Of a stretch of 64,000 nt of DNA, positions 56,260 to 64,000 are shown piece by piece. The stretch comes from CAZLMG01 sp964560765 (GTDB taxonomy: Bacteria > Bdellovibrionota_B > Oligoflexia > Oligoflexales > CAZLMG01). How positions within the stretch are numbered: the first letter of the stretch is position 1; each line of letters begins with the position of its first letter. The notes below the pieces were generated by a model. The model had not been told where the DNA came from and did not search any database. It was given only the letters and a program-made list of their open reading frames with translations. The translations under genes were made by a program, and so were the position numbers. The DNA is taken from positions 21,328-85,327 of the forward strand of contig CAZLMG010000018.1 in assembly GCA_964560765.1 (NCBI GenBank), written 5' to 3'.

Positions 56260-58401
56260 CTAACGGACTTCCATGCGAAACACCAGAGTAGATCGCGGTG
56301 GGATATCATCTATGTATAAGCCGCTGGGTACGTTTCCGGCACGAAACAACGCCCAACCCGGGACGCCCGAACCTGGCACATTGGGATCGCGAGGTTCGTA
56401 GCCGGGCCGCGTGAGCACCTCGATAAAATGCCAACGACGCTCGTCGGCGCGAGCTCCCATGAGCGTCAAAGCTCCCAGCGTATCGTGGCCATCTTGCGTA
56501 GTAAAATGAACCGTTGTTCGTTGCCGCTGCTGTGGGTGCGCGTTGGTGACGACTAAATAGCATTCATCCTGCAAGCAGCGGACGTAAGCTCCCACCCAGC
56601 GAGACTCTTGCTTGCGGCTATTCGCGGCAAACAAACTTGCATAAGTGGGAGCGGCGGTCGTATGCGGAGCAGTAAATACAGGGTGCTTCTTCAAATTCAA
56701 AAGCCGAGAGTAGCGTGCCTGCAGAGTTTCTTCGACGGTGCGCATGGCTCCTTGTAGCCACGCACGGACTTGCGGCTGAAAGATATAGCCAAAAATCGAA
56801 GTTCGGCCCCGGTCACCAGCAAATGGTTCGGTTAAGCTAGCATCTTCGGCGAGCTCTTGCCCTCCGTGCAGCAAGACGTGCCCCGGCAACAAAGCGGAAA
56901 ATGCGGTCAGCGCAAGTCCAAGCTCTGCGCGGGTAAAGGTGTCGGGCAATTGCGCCGTGAAGTGGCGCGATGCGAGGCGCAGCTCATCGTGATTTTCCAT
57001 ATAGTGGGTCATGGCATAGCCGCCATTGAGGATTTCCGCGCGGACAAGTGGAGTGCGGGAGGGGTCGGCTTCTCGCATGGGTTGTGAACCAGCGCCGACG
57101 TCGCGCAGGCGCCAGTAAAGGCTCGAGTTGTAGACGGAATCAAAGCCAGCCTGCAACAAACCTTGATAGGAAAAGTCAGGTAAGCGCATGTATGTGTCAT
57201 TCTCGTAGGCTTCTGCCACAAGAAAGGCGTCAGGTTTGACGTTTCTGACTTCGTGAGTGAAGTAGCGCCAAAAATCTAGCGGCACCGAATGGGCAAAATC
57301 CACGCGAAAACCATCCACACCTAGCTGCAGCCAATAGCGTGCCACGTCGGCCATCTGCCGCCAGGTCGGATTGCGCGGATCATAATGGCTCGAGCCATTT
57401 TGTAGATTAAAACCGTAATTGAGTTTCGCGGTCTCATACCAATCGCTGGGTGCTGGAGTAGCGTTTTGAATATTGTTGCCAGTCATGCGTGCCGGGCGCT
57501 CTGGCTGCACACCTTCGGCGAAAATGTCAGCGTCGTAAATTCCGTCACCCCACATATTGCCTGAGTACATGGGTGGAACGAACAGCGAGTTCTGCACGTA
57601 GTAGTAATTGTTGCGTGTGTCGAAACCTTGATTTGTCTGATCGTGCCGCCCAAAATCCAAGGCTTCTTTGCAAACGACATCGGTGCGGTGAGTGCGGGCC
57701 GTATGATTGCTCACCAAATCTATCATAACTCTCAGGCCGTGGCGATGGGCGCGCTCGACCACATCCCGAAAGTCATCCAAGGTGCCAAGTGCAGGAGCTA
57801 CATCCCACGAATCATAAATCGCGTAGTAGCTTCCGGCGTCACCCTTGACGACGTCTTTGTCACTGTTTTCCCAGGAGGCGTGCTCCAACACACCTGTCAG
57901 CCAAAGATAGTCAATGCCCATGGATGCGTAATGCTGCAATAGAGCGTCCGAGAGATCCTGGAATCGGCCACTATTTTCCCGGCCTTTATCCGATGCGAAG
58001 TAAGTGCGGATGGGTAGCTGATAGATGATGGCGCTGCCTTTTGGGCGTGGTAGGGCGCTGACAGCAGCATCGGACTCGACACGCACCCGCTTGTAGATGT
58101 CGCCATCTGGGTTGCGAAGAGCCACTTCTAAAGTATCCGTCGGGCTGACTTTGGCAACGATGGTCGCGTCTTTCGTGCTTTTCAAAGCAAAGGTGCTACA
58201 GAGCTTTTGCTGATTGATGCTGGTGAGATCGGCGCGATCGCCCGGGCGGCCACCAGCAATCTCAAGGCGCATACCTTGCCTCTTGACGGTGACTTCCGCG
58301 TTCGCGCCAAGGGCCTTTACAGAGAAAACGAAGATCGCCACCAGCATGATGCTGGCGTCGAAATCACTACGGCGCTTGGAGCGACAGGCGCTGTTACCCA
58401 C
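56260..58401 (-). CDS. Exported GH13 alpha-amylase family glycosidase
   Basis: 713 residues from GTG 58401, or from an internal Met just before the hydrophobic segment LVAIFVFSVKALGANA, which is a signal peptide. A beta domain (35-120) precedes the GH13 barrel. Catalytic residues are Asp368 (GVDGFRVDFAHS), Glu397 (LVAEAYE) and Asp472 (MENHDE), with region I DLVSNH at 228-233. It should cut alpha-1,4-glucans such as starch, glycogen or maltodextrins in the periplasm or outside the cell. The C-terminal region includes a beta-sandwich ending VFRMEVR. It stands first, before mscL. Confidence 0.88.
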   Translation of the reverse strand: MGNSACRSKRRSDFDASIMLVAIFVFSVKALGANAEVTVKRQGMRLEIAGGRPGDRADLTSINQQKLCSTFALKSTKDATIVAKVSPTDTLEVALRNPDGDIYKRVRVESDAAVSALPRPKGSAIIYQLPIRTYFASDKGRENSGRFQDLSDALLQHYASMGIDYLWLTGVLEHASWENSDKDVVKGDAGSYYAIYDSWDVAPALGTLDDFRDVVERAHRHGLRVMIDLVSNHTARTHRTDVVCKEALDFGRHDQTNQGFDTRNNYYYVQNSLFVPPMYSGNMWGDGIYDADIFAEGVQPERPARMTGNNIQNATPAPSDWYETAKLNYGFNLQNGSSHYDPRNPTWRQMADVARYWLQLGVDGFRVDFAHSVPLDFWRYFTHEVRNVKPDAFLVAEAYENDTYMRLPDFSYQGLLQAGFDSVYNSSLYWRLRDVGAGSQPMREADPSRTPLVRAEILNGGYAMTHYMENHDELRLASRHFTAQLPDTFTRAELGLALTAFSALLPGHVLLHGGQELAEDASLTEPFAGDRGRTSIFGYIFQPQVRAWLQGAMRTVEETLQARYSRLLNLKKHPVFTAPHTTAAPTYASLFAANSRKQESRWVGAYVRCLQDECYLVVTNAHPQQRQRTTVHFTTQDGHDTLGALTLMGARADERRWHFIEVLTRPGYEPRDPNVPGSGVPGWALFRAGNVPSGLYIDDIPPRSTLVFRMEVR

Positions 58402-58535
58402 AAATTGACCCGTTATGAATGGACTGAATTAGGAAAAAGTCTATCAGAGCCAGATAAAGATCGCGACAAGAAAAGGCTTTTGCCGAAATGATTGCAGCGC
58501 GGTAAGCTTTTGAAGTTGTTGATTGAGGTGGCGTC

Positions 58536-59681
58536 TTGGCGCTTTGGCGAAGGAATCGGAACTCTCATTGGTACTTTGCTTGGACCGCGATTTGGCTTGC
58601 CGGCCTGTCTGCGCTTGATCTTTTGGCTGCCGTATCGCCGCCAGTAACTGGCATGTCGGCCTCGAGCGGGGAAGTATATCGCGCCGATATAGAACTGCCG
58701 TCGACGGTCGCCTTTTCAACCATTGTTGAGATTGTGCAGAGACGTCTGGCAGAATTGCCGGCAGGCCAGGATGAACTGCAGTTTCCAGAAATAGCGGGGC
58801 AGTCTCTCGCTTTGTTAGCAGCGCCGCAAGCGCTTGTCTTGCAGGACGTCTATTTTGATACGGATGATGGCCGCTTGCGACAGGCTCAATTGTCTTACCG
58901 CTTGCGTTATGAGTGGCCAAATCTGGTGGCCCAGCAGGTACATTCCTGGTTGAACTTTTTGCCGTGGATATACCCTCAGGCTTGTTTCTTAGAGTCGCAC
59001 GCCCTGCTGTCGAACACGGACGAGTCGTTAGGTTTGCGCTGGTTTCGCTCCAGCGTGAAGTTTGACAATGACGACGAAGTGTTTTTATCGACCCGGGATG
59101 CTCCGCAGGCTCCTTGGCCGTTGTCAGAGATGGTTCCCGTGGCTCGTGCCGGGGTACATGCTCAACGAATGCTGCCGCCCAAGCGGCAGGTGTTGGCGAA
59201 GCTGGGCGAATCCGAGGCAACTGCAGTTTCGCTACGAGAGCAGTTCAGCGTGCGGACACGGCAGCGGCGCTATGCCCTGGGCTCCCATCTGACTTGGATT
59301 CTGTCAGATAAGTCAGCACACATTCTGTCAGTGCAGCTACAAAGCTCTGAGATCTTGTCTGCTGAACGAAACGTGCCGCCGGCAGCTGCCGGCAGCAATC
59401 GCCGGCAGCTGGTTTCCATCCAAGTGTGGGCGGACCCGACATTGCTGGCTCAGTTGTCGGCGTTGGGCGGGCAAGATCCCGCCGTCTTTCGCCAGCACAG
59501 GGGGGTGATGATGTATGCGGTAAAGCATGCTCGGCAACTTCGGGATGCCATGGTCGCGGATCAACTCGTACTACGGGATATGTTGCGCGATGCGATCGAG
59601 AGCTTGCCTGGAGCAGAGATTCGAACGTCGTCTCTCGACTATATATTGCTGGGCGATTTGCTCGGGACGCGCGGTTCCTAA
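58536..59681 (+). CDS. Exported triphosphate-tunnel-like (CYTH/VTC-like) protein, probably catalytically altered
   Basis: 381 residues from TTG 58536, with GAGGTGG upstream. A signal peptide (AIWLAGLSALDLLAAVS) makes it exported, unlike the cytoplasmic VTC protein at 46604. Tunnel-fold landmarks remain: ALVLQDVYFDTDDGRLRQAQ, LSYRLRYEW, RSSVKFDNDDEVFLSTRD and RQLVSIQVWADPTLL. The first acidic motif is ADIELP in place of ExExK, and the late strand IQVW has Gln where IEIK-type strands have Glu, so metal binding may be lost. It converges with the ASST-like copy, paralleling the first locus. Confidence 0.65.
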   Translation: MALWRRNRNSHWYFAWTAIWLAGLSALDLLAAVSPPVTGMSASSGEVYRADIELPSTVAFSTIVEIVQRRLAELPAGQDELQFPEIAGQSLALLAAPQALVLQDVYFDTDDGRLRQAQLSYRLRYEWPNLVAQQVHSWLNFLPWIYPQACFLESHALLSNTDESLGLRWFRSSVKFDNDDEVFLSTRDAPQAPWPLSEMVPVARAGVHAQRMLPPKRQVLAKLGESEATAVSLREQFSVRTRQRRYALGSHLTWILSDKSAHILSVQLQSSEILSAERNVPPAAAGSNRRQLVSIQVWADPTLLAQLSALGGQDPAVFRQHRGVMMYAVKHARQLRDAMVADQLVLRDMLRDAIESLPGAEIRTSSLDYILLGDLLGTRGS

Positions 59682-59693
59682 TGGCATCTGCAT

Positions 59694-61307
59694 TCAGAAC
59701 GGTGTCTGCGCGAGGACTTCTCCCATCCCCAGTTTGGTAAGCCGCTGCCATTGAGTTGCCTTGCCGATTGGTCCCTGAATCTGCCACTGTCCTACGATTT
59801 CGTGGGTGTCGCGGCGTACAAGCAGGATTTCGTGGGGGGACTCCGGGTAGGGGCTTGTCCAGAAAATCAAGAGGTGCTCATCATCCTCTTTGGTGATCCA
59901 GCTGCCGTCACCAGCGATCTGTGGCGAGCTCTTACTATATTCCCAAATGACTCTGGCGACCCCCGGTCGCCCGGGCATATGAAGGATCATGAACGAACTT
60001 TTCAACTCGCCGCGTTCGACAATACCCCATTGATCATTATCGAGCTTGCGTGCGGAAATGGGCCCGTGCAAACGCATCTCGCTAGATTCAGCGGTGCTCT
60101 TGCGGTCACTATTGACTCGGTCCAGGATCCAATGCGGCTTTGACGGCCAAGGGTGGGCAAAGAGAGCGATGCGGTTGAGGTGCGGAAGAGTGACAAGCCA
60201 ACCATCGTTACCGGCGTCACTGACATCGATACGGCCCGAATAGTCGCCGATGCCGCGGATCATTACCGGGGTTTTCATGATCACGGTATTTTGATGTGCT
60301 GGCGGAACCACGGACTCAAAATCAAGGGGCGAAAACGAACGCTCGGGCCGCCAAAGAGAGCTCCATTGGGAGCCAGATACTTGCCAGTGCCAAATTGCGA
60401 AGCTCGCGTACGCCTGTGGTGGGCTCAAGGGTTGGCGCAAGGAGTGCTGCCAAAATGGTGTACGAGTTGCGATGAGTGTTCCGTGTGGAGGCCCATCATG
60501 CAGCAACTGTTCCACTTCTCCCTCGACGCCGTCAAGCCGAAGCGTGACTTGCTGCATTTCGTTCCAAGTTGGATTGGAGCGACCGAAAATGACTTTCGAC
60601 TCGCTCGTTACATAGGAGATGCGGCCGTCCGCGCGGAAAAAAATATGTGGCGGTGATTTTGCCCCCGCATCAAGGCCCTGCGGCCAGTGTGCCCATACAA
60701 TTTCACCTAATGGATTCACTACCACCAGGCACCAATGGGGCTTATGTTCCAACAGGTCCCAGTCGCCTATCGCAGAGCTTGGTAGTCCACCCTGTAAATG
60801 CGGAATGGCAACTGACGTTGCAAAGAAAGCCTTGATCAGACTTCCGCGGTGGACAATTTGCAGTTGACTGCGGATAAATTCAGGCGTGGGATCAGGCCAC
60901 CGCTGCTCGCCTAGCTGGATATAGTTGATGGATTCACGTTGAGGTACTTCTGCATAAAATTGAGTTGACTGCTCATAGCTAGGAGGCACGATGGTGAGCG
61001 AGATGCTGTCATTGTCCATGGTAAAGTTGCGCGTACGGAGGAAGCCTACCGTTGGATGGCCATAGATGATTGCTTGTACCTGTCCGCGAATATCCTCGCG
61101 ACTGAGCATGACGTCTCGTTGATAGAGTTCCGGCAATTCTCCAACCTGCCGCATGGAAAGGAGGGTCATGTCAAGCGGTGCTGCACCCTCAAGGACGGAT
61201 TGGCTGGCGAGTGCTTGGCCAATCCCAAGAGGCGAGGGCGTATGCGTCCAACACATGGCGAACAGCAGAAACAAACGCAGCCAGTTGGTCCGCTCACGAG
61301 TCGACAT
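59694..61307 (-). CDS. Exported ASST-like paralogue with lost active-site residues
   Basis: 537 residues from ATG 61307, one base after the stop of the upstream membrane protein gene. The N-terminus includes a signal (WLRLFLLFAMCW). It is clearly related to the protein at 48027: IIYGHPTVGFL against VVYGHPSIGYF, VPPSYEQ against IPPTYRQ, and VVVNPLGEIVWAHWP against VVNRLGELVWVYIP. In the region matching DFVHANSLNP it reads SGRIDVSDAG (no His), and FDNG is replaced by VERG; the HGP matching the third His region is kept. It is probably not an active sulfotransferase; binding is a possible role. Confidence 0.72.
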   Translation of the reverse strand: MSTRERTNWLRLFLLFAMCWTHTPSPLGIGQALASQSVLEGAAPLDMTLLSMRQVGELPELYQRDVMLSREDIRGQVQAIIYGHPTVGFLRTRNFTMDNDSISLTIVPPSYEQSTQFYAEVPQRESINYIQLGEQRWPDPTPEFIRSQLQIVHRGSLIKAFFATSVAIPHLQGGLPSSAIGDWDLLEHKPHWCLVVVNPLGEIVWAHWPQGLDAGAKSPPHIFFRADGRISYVTSESKVIFGRSNPTWNEMQQVTLRLDGVEGEVEQLLHDGPPHGTLIATRTPFWQHSLRQPLSPPQAYASFAIWHWQVSGSQWSSLWRPERSFSPLDFESVVPPAHQNTVIMKTPVMIRGIGDYSGRIDVSDAGNDGWLVTLPHLNRIALFAHPWPSKPHWILDRVNSDRKSTAESSEMRLHGPISARKLDNDQWGIVERGELKSSFMILHMPGRPGVARVIWEYSKSSPQIAGDGSWITKEDDEHLLIFWTSPYPESPHEILLVRRDTHEIVGQWQIQGPIGKATQWQRLTKLGMGEVLAQTPF

Positions 61308-61308
61308 G

Positions 61309-62733
61309 TCAAAGAAGTCCAGGAAAAAAGCGATAGCGGACGCGTGAGCAATACTCGACATAGACGGGATCCCAGCCAAGATGTCGCTCCTCGGTCAAAG
61401 CACGTAGATAGTACCAGGTGGTAATACCTACCAAGCCAATCAGTTGGGCCGCTGCCAAGTAGTGATTTTGCTTCCAGGTGACAAAGACGACTTGCGGAAA
61501 CATCAAACACCACCAAGCGAAGTTCTTGGTGGCGTACGCCGGATGCCGCACCCACCGATATGGCCCAGTGGTGATGATGCCGCGATGGGTGAGGTTGGAG
61601 AAGCGCAGGCCAAAGCAAAGCGTGGCCGCCGTGTAAATGGCGTAACCGGCGATTGACAGTGCGCTCATGATCACGACGAGCGAATCGACCTCTAGAGATA
61701 AGAAGGCGCTTTCGCTGGGCGTAGGAAAATAAATGCCCAGCGTGCGATTGAATGGTGGGTAGCAGCTGGCGGCGACGAACCAGCCCAGAACGGTCGGCTC
61801 GGCGGTTAACGTCTGATTGCGCAACCAACGGCTGCTGATCACGTAACCGCACCAAGCCACACCCGTATCGAGCATAATGAGTAGCGAGAAGCCGATGTTG
61901 TAAAAGTCGCGGGCGGCATTGCGCAGGGCGTAGCTGCTGGGTAAACCGTTGGCGGCGATCTCACCCAAATAGCGTACATTGGCAAAAACGTGATGCAGCT
62001 GATCCGTGAAAAATACCGTCATCAGCGGGATAAAGAACAGCTTCACTAGCCAACCCAAGACGTTGAACTTGTCGACGGGACGCCAGTGTAGCCAGCTCGA
62101 GAAGGCTGGTTGCGTGCGCTTGCTCCAGGCTTCGCGCATGGCTTTGCCGGAATGTTGCAATAGGCGCAAGAAGCTCTTCTCGTCGGCTTCGGGGTTGTAT
62201 TGAAACGCTCGCGTCACCAGGATGTAGGGCAGAGCTCCATAGCGAAACAACTGATCGGCTGCTTCGAGGAAGTGAAAAAACGGTTGATAATAGGCGGCCT
62301 TGTTTTGATAGCCATACTCGCCGAGTAGCTGATAAAGAGCGATGCCGAAACGAAGCGCCAGCCAGCCCATGATAAAGTTGAGAAAGCATTCGCCAAAAAA
62401 AAGACCGTATCGCCCTTGCGCGAGATGTGGGTGGCGAACGATGCTCGCCCTGCCTTCGATCCGCCAACGCAAGCAGAGTTCGGTGCTGGCCATGACGAGG
62501 CCGCAGACAGCCAATACGACCAGGGATGCGCTCAAGGATAAAGGGCCGAGGGTGGTCCAGGTCATATCCTTACCACGGACGATCCAGCCAGCTTGCGTTA
62601 GCAGGTAGCTGACAGCCAGCAGGGAAACGGCGCCTAGGATTCCTGAAACATAGGCATAACGCGCGAGACGAGATTCAAGCTCGGAAGACTTTTGCATGCG
62701 ACCCGCCGACAATTGGTGCGTGATGGGCTCCAT
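61309..62733 (-). CDS. Multi-helix membrane protein with an isoprenylcysteine-methyltransferase-like C-terminus
   Basis: 474 residues from ATG 62733; ATG 62697 is an alternative. About ten membrane helices. The last 130 residues carry the ICMT/phospholipid-methyltransferase signature: GIITTGPYRWVRHPAYATKN and ALTEERHLGWDPVYVEYC ending VRYRFFPGLL, which bind S-adenosylmethionine and a membrane substrate. The first 330 residues match nothing I know. It lies 28 bases after the pseudouridine synthase gene and directly before the ASST-like paralogue, whose start it nearly touches, so the two are probably made together. Confidence 0.8.
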   Translation of the reverse strand: MEPITHQLSAGRMQKSSELESRLARYAYVSGILGAVSLLAVSYLLTQAGWIVRGKDMTWTTLGPLSLSASLVVLAVCGLVMASTELCLRWRIEGRASIVRHPHLAQGRYGLFFGECFLNFIMGWLALRFGIALYQLLGEYGYQNKAAYYQPFFHFLEAADQLFRYGALPYILVTRAFQYNPEADEKSFLRLLQHSGKAMREAWSKRTQPAFSSWLHWRPVDKFNVLGWLVKLFFIPLMTVFFTDQLHHVFANVRYLGEIAANGLPSSYALRNAARDFYNIGFSLLIMLDTGVAWCGYVISSRWLRNQTLTAEPTVLGWFVAASCYPPFNRTLGIYFPTPSESAFLSLEVDSLVVIMSALSIAGYAIYTAATLCFGLRFSNLTHRGIITTGPYRWVRHPAYATKNFAWWCLMFPQVVFVTWKQNHYLAAAQLIGLVGITTWYYLRALTEERHLGWDPVYVEYCSRVRYRFFPGLL

Positions 62734-62761
62734 TGTAGCGGATTTTGGGGAACTATTGCAG

Positions 62762-63784
62762 CTAATTGCGTCCGCGCAAAAAGTCGGCCGCGTCGGCGCC
62801 ACCGAGGTCCTCGATGAGGTTCATAAAATCGGCGGGTGGAGCTTCGGTAAACGAGCCCCAATCGTCCGTGCGCGGATGTCGAAATCCGAGGTGGGTTGCA
62901 TGCAGCATGACGCGATTTGCCTGACTCGGGTCTGGCGGCAGGGAGCCGTACAACGGAGCCCCATAGATTTTTTCTCCGCAAAGGCGATGACCCGCCTCGG
63001 CCAAATGAATGCGAATCTGATGGGTACGCCCTGTTTCGAGTTGGCAGGCGACAAGCGAGTAGTCCTGACCCCCTTGCGACCAAGTTGCTAGCGCCTGCAC
63101 ATGAGTGATGGCGCGCTGTCCATTTGGGGCAATGCGGCTGCCAATTCCGCGTTTGCCATCGCCGCGATCGGGCACCAGGGTCGAGTCGAAACGTTGGGCC
63201 GTTACTCGGCCATAAACCAGAGCTAGATATTCGCGCTCCATGGAGTGTTTCTTTAGCTGTTCGCCCAAGGCCCGTTCAGCCTCTTTGTTGCGAGCGATGA
63301 CCATGATGCCGCTGGTGTCCCGGTCCAGGCGTTGCACCACATGCAGCCGGCATTCGCGTAAGGGGCGATGCTCCATGCGTGCCAAGGCACGGGATGCGAG
63401 CTCGACTAAAGTGAGGTCCTTGGGTCCTGGCGCTTGGGCTTCGTAGCTGTACTTAGCCAGGGGCGCGGAAATCACCCCAGCGGGCTTCATGACCACAACT
63501 AAATCGGCATCTTTAAACAATACCTTCACGTCTAGATCGGGCGCGGCGGCATGGCCTTTCGCTTGCGGTTGATTGTGGATCTGAATCGCATCCCCAGCGG
63601 ACAGGCGCTGGGTGCTGTCAAGGGCGGGAACTTGATTTACAGTCACCATCCCTCGATCAATCAGCGAGCGAGCCGCCGACCAAGTTAACTTCGGGTCAGA
63701 CTTCTTCAGGGCAGCGGCCAGCGTCATGCCCGCCATGGCTTCATCGACAGCGATGGGCGCGGGCAGGGGGCGATTCGTGATCAT
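62762..63784 (-). CDS. RluA-family pseudouridine synthase (RluC/RluD type)
   Basis: 340 residues from ATG 63784, with GGAG 5 bases upstream. An S4-like N-terminus (WSAARSLIDRGMVTVNQV) is followed by the catalytic motif VVQRLDRDTSGIMVIARN, with Asp154; the usual His before RLD is Gln here, a tolerated change. Further motifs are REYLALVYG, LETGRTHQIRIHLAEAGH and RVMLHATHLGF. It isomerises uridines in large-subunit rRNA. It leads the leftward unit that continues with the membrane methyltransferase-like and ASST-like genes. Confidence 0.93.
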   Translation of the reverse strand: MITNRPLPAPIAVDEAMAGMTLAAALKKSDPKLTWSAARSLIDRGMVTVNQVPALDSTQRLSAGDAIQIHNQPQAKGHAAAPDLDVKVLFKDADLVVVMKPAGVISAPLAKYSYEAQAPGPKDLTLVELASRALARMEHRPLRECRLHVVQRLDRDTSGIMVIARNKEAERALGEQLKKHSMEREYLALVYGRVTAQRFDSTLVPDRGDGKRGIGSRIAPNGQRAITHVQALATWSQGGQDYSLVACQLETGRTHQIRIHLAEAGHRLCGEKIYGAPLYGSLPPDPSQANRVMLHATHLGFRHPRTDDWGSFTEAPPADFMNLIEDLGGADAADFLRGRN

Positions 63785-63796
63785 GTGGCTCCAGAT

Positions 63797-64000
63797 CTAA
63801 TGAGGGAACAGCTGACGCAGCAGCGCCTGCAGATCTGCTTCCGTACCAGGAAACAGGAAGTGTGGTCCATCGACTTTTCCGACGCGGACATTGGTATGGG
63901 CCAAACTCGCCGGAATACCCAGTTCCCTCGGTGCGGTGAAATTTCTATATGCCTATCCGAAAAGCGCAGCTTGCGGTTAACGGGCCAGGGGACTGGAGCA
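63797..64000 (-). pseudogene. C-terminal fragment of an unidentified protein, apparently frameshifted
   Basis: Two leftward frames look coding. The frame open at the window edge reads PWPVNRKLRFSDRHIEI. The frame ending at the TAG at 63797 reads FTAPRELGIPASLAHTNV, then VGKVDGPHFLFPGTEADL and ends LRQLFPH. They join smoothly if one base is added or lost at about 63940-63950. This may be a true frameshift or an assembly error. The FLFPGTEADLQALLRQLFP ending weakly recalls FAD-dependent retinol-saturase-like proteins. The stop is 12 bases from the pseudouridine synthase start. Confidence 0.45.

Noticed and set aside
58444..59220. 258-codon leftward frame opposite the tunnel-like gene
   Set aside because: It is the antisense of a better gene with signal peptide and ribosome binding site; its sequence is Pro/Arg/Ala-rich in the way shadow frames are.
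1..64000. CRISPR arrays, tRNA or rRNA genes, insertion sequences and prophage
   Set aside because: No regularly spaced repeats, no cloverleaf or rRNA segments and no transposase, integrase or structural phage genes were recognised on either strand.

Overview
This 64 kb window is chromosomal DNA of roughly 50-55% GC by eye from a Gram-negative bacterium. Evidence is the many lipoproteins, a TonB-dependent receptor, a TolC-MacAB efflux set and a lytic transglycosylase. It looks like part of a draft assembly: a run of 100 N interrupts the end of mscL at 55703-55802. A fused CcoNO oxidase, a glycine-rich RRM protein, abundant secreted proteins of unknown function and many sigma-54-type promoters would fit a Bdellovibrionota/Oligoflexia-like or other former deltaproteobacterial lineage. 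That placement is inference and no rRNA or tRNA gene is present to support it.

Layout. 1-10971 carries surface and secreted functions: unknown lipoproteins, a TonB receptor with a partner lipoprotein, and a predicted zinc-metallopeptidase lipoprotein. 10968-17693 is a complete cbb3 oxidase operon read leftward (ccoI-ccoS-ccoNO-ccoQ-ccoP-ccoG). 18010-22861 holds small unknown proteins and a long-chain acyl-CoA synthetase. 23198-27443 is a tripartite efflux operon (tolC-like, macA-like, macB-like), followed by a ClpB-type AAA+ protein, an EEP-family hydrolase and a cardiolipin synthase. 32432-39925 mixes cytochromes c, two CBS-domain proteins, a diguanylate cyclase, a CoA-transferase and a universal stress protein. 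40155-46350 holds an RRM protein, then a signalling island (NtrC-type activator, a kinase without the usual histidine, a PAS kinase, a CheY-like regulator, a receiver-kinase hybrid) and a ribosome hibernation factor. 46604-49619 is a VTC - DUF4956 - arylsulfotransferase-like operon. A diverged second copy of its first and third components lies at 58536-61307. MltD, another CBS protein, a VWA lipoprotein, mscL, a GH13 amylase, a membrane methyltransferase and an RluA-family pseudouridine synthase fill the remainder.

How the parts may work together. I found nine well-placed sigma-54 (-24/-12) promoter matches by eye. They precede the cco operon, two CBS-protein genes, the hibernation factor, the kinase/NtrC operon itself, a secreted protein, the metallopeptidase and two other lipoproteins. 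With the NtrC-type activator inside the window, this suggests a regulon joining microaerobic respiration, energy sensing, ribosome hibernation and envelope proteins. The second main theme is the duplicated TTM/ASST-like pair, in which the second copy has lost recognisable catalytic residues in both proteins. A third is a perfect hairpin that would bury the ribosome binding site of the TonB-receptor operon.
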